From positions 1 through 64,000 of the forward strand of contig BGKB01000011.1 in NCBI GenBank assembly GCA_003116975.1: a DNA stretch of 64,000 nt, given 5' to 3'. Shown here one piece after another: positions 19,743-29,482 of the stretch (the first letter of the stretch is position 1; every line of letters starts with the position of its first letter). This DNA comes from Aurantiochytrium sp. KH105. Lineage: Eukaryota; Sar; Bigyra; Thraustochytrida; Thraustochytriidae. The notes beneath the pieces were generated by a model that had not been told where the DNA came from, made no database searches, and saw nothing but the letters and a program-made list of their open reading frames with translations. Made by a program: the position numbers and the translations under genes.

Positions 19743-20500
19743 GATTCTCCTGCCTGCTTCTTGCCTGAGAGAGCGAGGCGGCGGTCCCTCGTCAGGATAC
19801 CGTTCACGCTCGCTCGACTCCTCGCTCGCGCCGCGCGCGCGGGCGGGCGCGGCGTGCGCAGAGGGCGGGCGCGAGGGCGCGCGTGCGCGTGCGCGCGGGC
19901 GGGCGGGTGCGAGGGCGCGCGCGCGGGGAGGAGGGCGTGCGCGAGGGCGGCGAGCGACGGGCCGCTGCTAACGCCGCTGCGCTTCTCAATCGGGTTCTGA
20001 GCGCCGTGCTTCTCTCCTCTCCCCTCCTCTCCTTCCTTCTCTGCCTCTCTCCCTCCCTTCTCTCCTTTCTTCCTCCTTTCTTCCCCCCCCCCTTCGTCCC
20101 TCTGCTTCGTGGCAGGGACTCATCGCCGCCACTCTGGTCTGGCCCCCGCAGCGCAGTGGAGCCGCTCACGCCGCCTCTGGGGAAAAGATACCGGCGGAGC
20201 GGGGAGATAAGGCGCGGCGCCACTGCGACCGACCGGCCCCCTCACGGGACCCCGTGCGGGGACTGGCCGCCACTGGCGAGATGGGCGCGCGGCGGGTGCC
20301 GAAGAACGCCCGGCTCGAAAGAGAGAACGGCTGCCGGAACGAATCCCGGGCCGATCAAGCGAAGCCTGCCTGAGCCTTTGTGCGTGCCTGCCTGCGAATG
20401 GTATGATAGGGCAGAGAGCAGCGCTAGGCTTCTTGCGCAGGGAGAATTCAAAGGCTCGGCTGCGGTTCTGGAGTGAAGGCTCGGGATTGACTGCTGCGAC
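19743..20500. other. Promoter side of the secreted-protein gene
   Basis: Extremely GC- and CG-rich near 19820-19970, then a pyrimidine-rich tract, then mixed sequence. Overlapping Arg/Ala-rich frames on both strands are not credible genes. Confidence 0.5.
20009..20106 (+). repeat. Polypyrimidine tract
   Basis: About 98 bases that are almost entirely C and T on the plus strand, with a short run of pure C near 20084-20092. It lies about 270 bases upstream of the minus-strand secreted-protein gene. Confidence 0.85.
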
Positions 20501-21370
20501 AATAGAGGCAGCCTCATGAAGGCCATGTTTCCTTGCTTGCTGTTGCTTGCGGCCAGCAGCGCTCGAGGCATCCCGAGAGACGTTTTCCTTTGACGTATAC
20601 CTTTTTCACAGCCAAGTTGCGTTGGTTGGCATCTGTTTCATTTTGGTTCAAGGGATCAGGTCATGGGCGCCAAAGCATGTGTGGTTCGCCTTGCTTGTAA
20701 CGCCCGGCCAGCGGCATCGGTGGCGGGTAAGAAAACACTCCAGGCAGGCCATTCAACTTTGCCGGAGGTGAAGAAAACGCAGGTCCGTCTGTCTCTCCAC
20801 TAAAACTTGAGAGAAAAGAAAACGAGCCAGCCCGCTCCTGAACAACGAGCGCCGTTGTCAGCGCGGCGCTGCAAAGAGCCTCCAAGGCTTCGCATTTTCG
20901 TTCCCGCGTCCTCCCCTCGAAGCATGCCTCCGCGCGACGTTGGCGATGCGAGCTGCCGCTGGCCATGGTGGCTGCCCCTTTCTTTTCTTTTTTTTCCCTA
21001 ATCAAATCTCCTGCCGGTGCGGCCCGCTCCCCACAGCCGCGCGTCTATCCATCGGCGCAGAACCTCGCGCGCGGCGGCCGTTGTGAGGACGCCGCCACTG
21101 GGCCCAAGTTTCCGCGGCGGCCGCGGTGCGGGGGCCGCGGCGCCCACGCAGGCGGCCAGCGGGGACGCGCGCCGGGCGTCCCGCCCTCACGAACCGCCGC
21201 GCCGCAGCCACCGAGATCTTCCGCCCTCCCTCCTTGCCTGGCGATCGCGACCGCGACCGCGCTGCAAGGCCGAGGCAGTCCAGGCCAGCCAAGCCCGGCC
21301 TCCGCGAGGCGAGGCGAAAGGAGCCGGGAGAGCGTGTGAGAGATGGCGAGCGAATGCGTCCCGAGGCTGG

Positions 21371-21458
21371 GTGGATGGATGGATGGATGGACGGATGGAC
21401 GGATGGATGTTTCAATGTTTCACAGTCAATGCAATGCAATGCGATGCGATGTAATGCA
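21371..21458. repeat. GGAT array followed by imperfect ATGCA array
   Basis: GGAT units with GGAC variants to about 21410, then after a short gap period-5 AATGC/GATGC units near 21427-21458. Confidence 0.92.
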
Positions 21459-21595
21459 AATTAGTCCCACTCGGTTTTCGCACTGTTTGTCACCCAACCT
21501 GATTGGTTTCGAAAGCCCCCGTGTCTGTATCTAAATCTCCCCAGCAGGCAACCTGACGGCCAGCCTGCCAGCCCAGGCAAGGTGTCGAGCGCTGG

Positions 21596-21640
<45 letters not shown>
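21596..21640. repeat. CCAG tetranucleotide microsatellite
   Basis: About eleven perfect CCAG units. The same unit recurs at 26527-26561 and, in reverse complement, at 27740-27762. Confidence 0.96.
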
Positions 21641-21641
<1 letters not shown>

Positions 21642-21858
21642 AGCAAGCATTCTTCGCCGGGGCCACCAATGCGAGATCAACTTTTCGATCCATCGGCGGC
21701 GATGTCGCTCTCTCTCTCGGTCCATCGGCGATCAATCAACCGCCACCAACTCCGCCTGCCGCGCGGCCTGCCAGCCTGAGGTATGTTTGGAAGAGACACG
21801 CGCAAGATAAACTCGCGCAAGGAGAACTTGAAAGGCCACGGTGCAATCACTCACATGT

Positions 21859-21911
21859 CAATCATCAATCAATCAATCAATCAATCCATCGATCGATCGA
21901 TCAATCAATCG
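21859..21911. repeat. AATC/GATC compound microsatellite
   Basis: AATC units turn into the self-complementary GATC unit and back to AATC. Confidence 0.94.
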
Positions 21912-22059
21912 CTGCTGCAGTGCGGAGCCTGGCCCAACCGTCATCACCGGTGCGGCCCTCGCCTCCCGCGTTCGAGCGAACCGCGCGGCTGCCGCTGCTG
22001 CTGCAGAATGGACGACGCCCAGCGCAGTCGGGCTGGCGACGGGCCTCTCCGCGACGCAA

Positions 22060-22110
22060 GGCATGGCATGGCATGGCATGGCATGGCGCGGCATGGCGTG
22101 GCATGGCGCA
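22060..22110. repeat. GGCAT pentanucleotide microsatellite
   Basis: About ten copies of GGCAT, with GGCGC/GGCGT variants in the second half. Confidence 0.94.
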
Positions 22111-22263
22111 GCGTCGCGAGGCGAGGCACGGCTGCTGCCTCTGCGGCGTGCGCGAAGAGGGCGGGATCCGCACCGCGCCTCCCGCCCGCGACCGTTGGGC
22201 GCCACAGTGGCGTTGCAGTGTAGAGAGAGAGAGGGTGGAAAACCAAAAAAACGCGGCCTGATC

Positions 22264-22345
22264 CCCCTCCCTCCCTCCCTCCCTCGCTCGCTCGCTCGCT
22301 CCCTCTCTCCCCGCCCTGGCCGTACGCACGCACGCACGCACGCGT
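22264..22345. repeat. CCCT, CGCT and ACGC microsatellite cluster
   Basis: Adjacent short arrays: CCCT units, then CGCT units (to about 22300), and after a 20-base gap ACGC units (22325-22345). Confidence 0.9.
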
Positions 22346-22540
22346 ACACGCTCGCACGCGCGTCTCCAGCCGCGGTCGTCGCAGCCGCCTGCGCCCGAGT
22401 GGCCTGTGTGCGGCCACTGTCCGCTGGCTGTACAGACTCTCGGCGCGGTAGATGCGCAGACCTCCTTCCTTCCGAGCCTGCCGCCGCCGGCATTCACAGT
22501 GGACCCGTAACGGCTCCAGGATCTCGCTCGCTCGTCGCGT

Positions 22541-22573
22541 CCCAGTCCCAGTCCCAGTCCCAGTCCCAGTCCC
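22541..22573. repeat. CCCAGT hexanucleotide microsatellite
   Basis: Five and a half perfect CCCAGT units, a period-6 array among mostly period-4 and period-5 neighbours. Confidence 0.95.
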
Positions 22574-23353
22574 GACGCGGAGCAGGAGCGCCGCCCGGCG
22601 CCGCCAACAACCACGCACGGCCAGCCAACCGGCCGCCGCCCGCGCCGGGGCGCACTGCCGGCGCGGGCCTCGCCCCTCCTCGGCGTCTCTGGCTGCCCGC
22701 CGCGCCCGCCGCGAAGATGCCGCGGCCAACCATGCGTCTGGCTCTGGCTGCGCCCGGCAAGGCGAGGCGGGGCGGGCGGGAAGGCAGCGCGTAGGGCGCC
22801 ACTGTGAAAGGACAGGCCCGGCGGCGTGGCGCAGGGACGGCGGGTGGCCGAAGATTGATTGACAGAGAGGTGAGCAGCGGCGGAGGCCAGCGAGGCGGGT
22901 AGGGAAGGGTGGGGCAGACAGTGGAGAGATCGTCGGGGGACGAGGCCTGGCTGGGCTCGTCTTGGTCGCGACCGTGGCTAGGCTCGACGAAACAGTGGTC
23001 GATGATGTGAGAGCGGATGCGAAGGGTGAAAACGTCGAGGCAATTCACGAACTGAATCGCGAACAGACCAGAGGGCGAACGGCATCCTCTTGCATGATAA
23101 AAGGGGCGCTGCAGGTGTGACAGTGGAGGGCAGTGATCAATGCCAGCATGCTTTGAGCACAGTCCATGTTGGGAAACGTCTCCGAGTCGACTGCTTTGAG
23201 CTACGAAGAGAGAGAGGGGGACGCCCCCAAGGGAGGATTTGTCTTGTTTGAGGCGCAGCACGAAACAAAGTTCTCCTCCAAGCCGAATCTACCGTCATAG
23301 GAGCCCAATGTTTGAATTTTAAGATAGTATCACCTTGCACGGTGTACGCATGA

Positions 23354-23623
23354 GCTGAACGATCGCAAGAGACATCGACTCGATTTCTGTATATGGCTCT
23401 TGCAATGGAGAATGCGTCGATCTCCAAGCCAGAGCTTTTGGAAAAGAGTTCTTGATTGCAAACCTCGATTTGTCTTCCTTGGGTTGAGATTTACCAAATT
23501 TGTTTGCACGATACGCTTGACACATTCTTTTCCACTTGCGATGACCGGAAGATGAACATCACGAAGCAAGAATTTCAAAGTACCGTATCTGCATTGTTGG
23601 GGGCCAAGGGAAGTCTGCAGTGA
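23354..23623 (+). other. Possible relic or exon with EF-hand-like stretch
   Basis: One frame reads protein-like sequence with a single internal stop (at 23453) and includes DDRKMNITKQEFQ, which resembles an EF-hand loop and exiting helix. A GTAAGA near 23680 could be a splice donor. This may be chance, a decayed gene, or a spliced gene whose other exons I cannot place. Confidence 0.2.
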
Positions 23624-23984
23624 GACAGCTGCACACCTCCGTCCTCGCTTTCGATGATCGTTTTATGAAGACCACGGAGGTAAGATTCCTAGTGCCGCGT
23701 ATCTATCTACATCTGCATTGCTAACACCAGAGAAAGCCTTTCTACGTATGCGGCCGCACCCTGGCAATCTTCAAAGTGTGGCAACTAGCAGTACATTTTC
23801 GCGCACAAGGACCGATGCGCTATGCACGGATATTGTCACGGTTACATTGGCGGCACGTCCTGAGGTATACGGTGGTGAGGCGCTTACGCTATACACTATT
23901 TCAACGATGAAGGACGTGAACGTGTCAAATCCGATGGCGAATAACGAGTTTGCTGGCAGAAGCTCATCGACTTGCTTGATGTCT

Positions 23985-24345
23985 AAAAAGGTTTTCGCAA
24001 ACGAAAACCCTTTGCGTTGCTGGATGGTCTCTTCCCCCCCCCCCCGTTGTTAGTTGGCCTTCAGTTTTTGTTACTGGATGGTCTCTCTTTTGCGTTGCTG
24101 GGCGCAGGTTGGCTTTGCTGTTGCAGAAAACCCTAGGAATTTTTCCCTGGCATCTGACAAGGCTCTTGCAAACGAGAAAACGTTGGTCTGCTTCATGCAA
24201 TGCAAAATGGCCTCTATCTTGCGTTGCTGAATGCGCTGCGAGTTTGACTTTGTTGTGGCAGAATCCCATGAAGTTGGTTTTTTGAATTGACAAAGTCCTC
24301 GCAAACGAGACACCTTTGGTCTCTATTTCGCGTTGCTTTGTGTCA
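23985..24345. repeat. Degenerate tandem repeat, unit about 80-170 bases
   Basis: The string GCAAACGA recurs at 23997, 24168 and 24301. GCGTTGCT recurs at 24014, 24092, 24221 and 24330. Similar sequence lies between them, including TTGCAGAAAACCC and TGGCAGAATCCC. Copies differ by substitutions and length, so the array is old. Its minus strand stays open through most copies. Confidence 0.7.
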
Positions 24346-24699
24346 ATATGCCCTTGATTCCTGTGCTCTCTTGTTTGGAGTTTCATCTCTTTTAATTAAT
24401 GCCTTCCACGGTCGGGCATGATGAGTAAGATAACTCTCTTTTACACATTGACCGAGCATTGCTACTCAACGTAGCATCTTTCCAGGCGAAGCCAGCAACG
24501 TTCTTCTTTCTGGTCAGGATGTAAGGCAGACAACAATTTGCGACAGCAGGTCAATTCCAAAGCATGCCACAAAACAGGCGATGCGAACAGTGCACTTGTG
24601 GAAAGAAGTTGGGCGGCGATGGCCGACTCGTGATGTGGAAGAGGTAGACTTCTGATGTTTCCTGGCGTGCAGCGCAAACACGAAAGAGTCCCCAGCAGC

Positions 24700-24700
24700 A

Positions 24701-24738
<38 letters not shown>
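24700..24738. repeat. CTG trinucleotide microsatellite
   Basis: About twelve CTG units. They would code polyGln on the minus strand, but no surrounding gene was recognised. Confidence 0.95.
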
Positions 24739-25120
24739 ATTTCACTTGTCACGTTGTGCGATCGTGCCATGGGCGATTGCGTCTTTGACAGCAAGAGCAG
24801 AGCGGGACTGCCTTCCTGAGCAAGTCGGTCGGGATCTGAAAGACCCATGGAGATGCCCTGAGGCTTCGTTTCTACCAATCTTGCGTGATCGACTCATCGG
24901 AAGCGAAATCATTCGATGGGTCGTAAGTGATTTGGCGTGATGAAGAACCTCCAGCGCAAAGCTGCTTCGCTCACGGAGCTGTCGCCACGATGACAACGTC
25001 GCAAACAGCCTGCAGTGGCGAGGGATTATCATCTCTGGCTGGGCAAGAAATTCAAAATATGCGTTTCTAGGCGCTTTGCGATCAGCAGCGCAAATGAGAC
25101 CGAGTATGAACAATGCGCAT

Positions 25121-25142
25121 TCACTCACTCACTCACTCACGC
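25121..25142. repeat. CACT tetranucleotide microsatellite
   Basis: Five CACT/TCAC units, followed by loose TCAA/ATCA-rich sequence. Confidence 0.9.
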
Positions 25143-25914
25143 ACTCCTTCAATTTCTCAATCAATCCATCAATGAATAAATCAGTATTGATCGCAGTCAC
25201 GACCATTCGCAACTGCCGCCGCCAGCACCGCAAACGCACGCACACGCAGTCTGCCGCTGCTGCCGCCACGAACACGTATGAATAAGAAAGAAAGAAAGAA
25301 AAAACTTTTTGCTCGCTGATGGCGACAAGCGCGCGTGATTGTTTTATGATTTGTGCTAACCGAAACTACTACAAGTGTGTAACAATTCCGCACCTTTAAA
25401 CAGCTCGGGCTTCGTCGAAGGCGCTCCATGAAAAGAGCCTTTCGGCGACATAACTCAGAAAAATAAGATTTTGGGCCCCGCTTGCCTCGAGCTTCGTACA
25501 TGCGACGACAGCGCCACGACTCGGAGTCTCCACAGCCGCTTGTGGCAGTTTTACAGGCAGGCGGGCAGGCAGGCGAGCAGGCAGACGCCCGGGGCCGGGC
25601 TCTTGGCGCGGAAGTCTACCGCGCGTGCTCGGGTAGGTAGGTCATCGGGGAGGATGAAGAGGAGGAGGCCGCAGCCAGCCGACACTGGGAAGCGCAAGGG
25701 AAGGAGCGGCGAAGGTGAAGAATCGTCGACCGACCAAGCCAGCCGTCCACAGCGGAAATCGAGCAAGGATTTGATCGTCTGATACGAGAGACCCGCGAGG
25801 CTGCGTGAAAGAGGGTGGCTCGTGTGCATGCAGCCAGGGAGGAAGGAGGTGGCGTGTGCGGTGGCGGAAGGAAGAAGAAAGGCCCGATTGAAAGACGCAG
25901 CGGCCAGGCAAGCG

Positions 25915-25966
<52 letters not shown>

Positions 25967-25969
25967 TCA
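25915..25969. repeat. TTTC tetranucleotide microsatellite
   Basis: About thirteen perfect TTTC units, the same unit and strand as the array at 1-236. Confidence 0.97.
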
Positions 25970-26525
25970 TCTCCCCTTCCCTTTCGCGTCAGCGTGCGCT
26001 TGGGCCCGCTGCCGAACTCTGCGGCAGCTGCTGGTGGGTCGACGGACGCACCCGCGCACATTCGGCCACTGGCCGTCGAAAGCTCGCTCGCTGACCGGAC
26101 GCTGGCCGTCCGTCCGTCCGCAGCGAGTCGCCGTCGGGCGCCAGCCCCGCCAGCGGCCAGCGGCCAGGCGGAGAGGAGCCGCGCGGAGTGAGCGTGCCCA
26201 GCCCGCGGACGTCCCTCTGGCCGGGCTTGCCGGCCCGTCCCGCCCCGACGACACCCGCAGCTCGCGCGAGTATGAGGGCGGCTGCGAAATCGCTTTCTGG
26301 AGAACGCAAGAAAGGCGTCCTGGAGGTCCCCGCACAGCTGCCGTTCCTCACAACCGTCGGGACGGATTCTGCGAGCATATGCCCGCAGTGCGGGGCTGTG
26401 GAGCCCTCTGCCCTCGGTGGCGGCAGGCGTGGGGGTCTGTTCACCCTCTTCCACTTCAGGCCGCTTCCGAGCGTCAAGGGGAGGATTCCAACCCCACGCC
26501 CAACTGCGACCGCCGCGCCGGCCGC

Positions 26526-26526
<1 letters not shown>

Positions 26527-26559
<33 letters not shown>

Positions 26560-26561
26560 AC
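26527..26561. repeat. CAGC tetranucleotide microsatellite
   Basis: About eight perfect CAGC units, the same unit as at 21596-21640. Confidence 0.94.
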
Positions 26562-26910
26562 CGCTAACCCTGCTTGCGTCTGCTGCCTCTGGCTGAGGCT
26601 GCCTCAAGCCATGGCTGGCTGGCTGGCGAGTCTTGCCCGTGGTGCCGCAAAAATGCAGTGGAAAATGTAAGCAGCGGGAAACGATCGATGCGACCGTCAT
26701 CGCGAGGGGAGCGACAGCGACAGCGACAGCGACCGAGCGTCCGCGCCGCTGCCGCTCGTCGGTACGGTCGCGCGCGCTTCCAGGATCACGTCCGGATGAA
26801 AGACGCTCGGGAATCCGCCATGCTGGCTGCACTGGCTGCAAATGCTGCGCGAGAAGGAAATGAGCATCTCTTGTAGTGCTCTCGATGGCGAGTCGTTCAA
26901 TGTTCGTTCT

Positions 26911-26960
26911 TTCGATCGTTCGTGATCGATCGATCGATTGATCGATCGATCGATCGATCG
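26911..26960. repeat. GATC self-complementary microsatellite
   Basis: Mostly GATC/ATCG units with one GATT interruption. Each unit is its own reverse complement, so single strands could fold back. Confidence 0.94.
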
Positions 26961-27263
26961 CAGCAGCCACAGCCAGTAGCAGCACCAAGCGCAGCGTGGC
27001 ATGTGGATTGCACGCCGATTTTGGACGCGGTACGGCTCGCACGTCGTTGGTGAGAGGGAAGGAGAGGCGCGAGAGGGCCCTGCGGCGAGCTGACCTGGCA
27101 TTCGTCGCAGCAAGACAAGACTTCGCCGCGAGGGGAGGGCCGTGCTGAGGCGCGAGCCTGCGATGCTTCCCCTGCCGCACTGTTTGTTTCCCTCGTCTGC
27201 GTTTGGCTGGCCAGCCACCACAATCATGAGGCTCTTTTCGTCCAGGGCGGTGGCCAGAGGCCT

Positions 27264-27267
<4 letters not shown>

Positions 27268-27294
<27 letters not shown>

Positions 27295-27330
27295 ATGGAT
27301 GGATGGATGGATGGATGGAAGGAAGGAACG
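27268..27330. repeat. GGAT microsatellite grading into GGAA
   Basis: About twelve GGAT units and then several GGAA units. Confidence 0.96.
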
Positions 27331-27739
27331 AAGGAGCGATGGAAGGAAGGAAATGAGGAAATTGGGCAAGCCATGCAAGCATTCTCGCCGTCAGTTGCTT
27401 GCATCTGGCTGCAGGCACGGAGGAGAAATCCACCATATGGTTGGCCATGGCTGTTTGCATGATGCGTGCGTCCATGCTCTTCCCCACCATCCCTTTTCCG
27501 GAAAAGAAGATTGAGAGCTCGCATGGCTGGCCATGCCAGGATAGCGGCAAGGATCGCGAGGCGGGGACGAAGCAAATCATCTCGCAGCAGCAGCTGCAGA
27601 AAGCAGCCCAGGCTGTGTCTGTCCTGGCGAATGCGTCTGCATCTGCGTCTCTGTTTGCGCAAGAGAAAGTGAGCGGGAAATGAGTGAGCGAGCGAGCGAA
27701 CGAACGAACGGGGCGTATCGATTCGCTGTCCGGGCCGGG

Positions 27740-27762
27740 CTGGCTGGCTGGCTGGCTGGCTG
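27740..27762. repeat. GGCT tetranucleotide microsatellite
   Basis: Five to six GGCT units, the reverse complement of the CCAG/CAGC arrays. Confidence 0.9.
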
Positions 27763-28947
27763 GCAAGTGGTGCTTCCCTTCCCTTCCCGCATAGCAGCGC
27801 AGCGCATTCATCGCTGCGCACCGTAGCCGCGCCGCACGCAAAGCCAAGGCAGCTCCGGGCTGCTGGATGCCGTGCTGGCCGTGACAGCTGCCAGCCATGG
27901 CCAGCCGAAGCCCGCTGCTGGCGGCCGTCCAATGAAGTGGCTTGAATGCCCGTCTTTCAGGTCTTTCGCCGACGTCGAACGCGCTTCCCCAAGCCCCACA
28001 GACACGAGAAACTCGAAGAAGCTCTTGAGGGCGCGGCGGGACGCCGGAGGGACGCGTTGGGACGGGCTGCGGAGGAGACCTAGACCCTCAGTCCCCTTCA
28101 ATTGCGCGAAGCGCTGCTCTCACAAGCCCAAGGTCAAGCGCACGAAACGGGGCATTTATTCCTGATGCGGCGTCGCTTCTTGCGCTCTCTCCCTGCGGAG
28201 CCGAGCAGAGGCGCACGGGGCAGCCGCGAGGCGCCCTCCGCTGGCCAGTGGGTGGCGCGGCAGAAAGCTGCGGAGAGCAAATTCCGCGCCAGCTGTCCAG
28301 ACGGAGCTTTTCTTCGCCCTCACACACCGGCGGCCGAACCGTGACGGCGCTGTAGTAATAAACAAACCGCCGCCGACGTCCTGACAGTAAGACAGGCGAG
28401 CGCGGGCGAGGCAAAGTGAAGGCAAAGCAAACTTTGCCAGCTGCAGGCAGAGGTGAGTTAGTGATTGACATGTGAATGAACGAATGAATGAATGACACGG
28501 CTCGTCGCGCGGGTTCCTTGCTTCCGGGCTCGCTTCCTCCCTTCCTTCCTTCTTATCTTCGTTCCTTTCGCCTTGCTCGCTCGCGCGCTCGCTCCAGAGG
28601 ACGCACGCTCATGCAACCCGGAGCTCTGGACAGCGGCGCGACATCGACGTGCACGGGCGAGGCGGCGGCAGGAGGAGGTGCCCGCGCCCCGTCCCCAGCC
28701 GCCGTGGCCACCTCACTGGCAAGCATAAGCAGGCTCCTTGACTCGGGTCGCCGTGGCTCGGCACGAGTTGGCTCGGCGGGGCCCGCAGCGGCCCACTGGC
28801 TGCGGTTACGCTGCGAGGGAGGCGAGACCAGTGCGGGCTGCTGGGAGAGAGGGGGGGAGGGGGGGGAGGTCGATGTGGGTGAGAGGGGCGGAGGCGCGAG
28901 TCGGAGGCGAGGCAGTCGATTCAAGACGGCGCGGGCGAGGAAGGCCG

Positions 28948-28994
28948 CGAGGCGAGGCGAGGCGAGGCGAGGCGAGGCGAGGCGAGGCGAGGCA
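28948..28994. repeat. GGCGA pentanucleotide microsatellite
   Basis: About nine perfect GGCGA units. Confidence 0.96.
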
Positions 28995-29126
28995 CGCCGC
29001 AAGAAGGCAGACGGCAAACTGGCAGACAGAGAGACAGGCAGACAGACACGCAATTCGGCAGGCAGACGGCCAGACCGCTGCGCAGACCGATCGACGGGCT
29101 GCTGCCGACTGCCTTACAGACACTTA

Positions 29127-29156
29127 ACGCAAGGCAAGGCAAGGCAAGGCAAGGCA
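29127..29156. repeat. AAGGC pentanucleotide microsatellite
   Basis: Five to six perfect AAGGC units. Confidence 0.94.
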
Positions 29157-29285
29157 ACACGACGCGCGAGCGCCCGCGGACGGCGCCGAGACCGCGACGA
29201 AAGCCTTAGGTGGCTAACTCCGCACAGACGGCACACTCCACTGGCTGACGACAACCTCCACGAGCACGACAGCGACAGCAGGACT

Positions 29286-29313
<28 letters not shown>
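29286..29313. repeat. CAG trinucleotide microsatellite in kinase 5' flank
   Basis: Nine CAG units lying about 170 bases before the kinase start codon, probably in the 5' untranslated region or promoter. Confidence 0.94.
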
Positions 29314-29316
<3 letters not shown>

Positions 29317-29482
29317 AGCCCATTTGTTACAGCCTCTGCTCTCCACTACTTTCCAGGACAGTGCGAGGGAGCGAGCGCAAGAACAAAGGCGAGCAAAACA
29401 TAGACGTGGACACGAATACATTTTCTTCTCAGAATATACACACCCGAGGTCCCTTGGCCTGCCTGTCGCCTTCTTCTCCACG

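Larger units (their letters stand above)
20500..29282. other. Gene-poor, microsatellite-rich block
   Basis: Nearly 9 kb without a supported gene. The flanks (20.5-22.9 and 25.5-29.3 kb) are GC-rich and full of short tandem repeats of many units, listed separately. The centre (about 22.9-25.4 kb) is visibly more AT-rich. Long frames here translate repeats into low-complexity peptides ([32 protein letters not shown]) and overlap on both strands. No transposase, reverse transcriptase or structural RNA was recognised. Confidence 0.6.

Noticed and set aside
17076-20000. A 974-codon plus-strand open frame opposite the secreted-protein gene
   Set aside because: It is the antisense of a gene with signal peptide, ordered repeats and TM. 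Its translation is Val/Gly/Ala-rich and only mirrors the GC-rich codon pattern.
25642-27378. A 578-codon minus-strand frame
   Set aside because: It runs through several microsatellites ([16 protein letters not shown] and KERKKERK peptides) and has no recognisable content.
20500-29282. Transposable or virus-derived element in the gene-poor block
   Set aside because: No reverse transcriptase, integrase, transposase, capsid-like frame, long terminal repeats or long inverted repeats were recognised.
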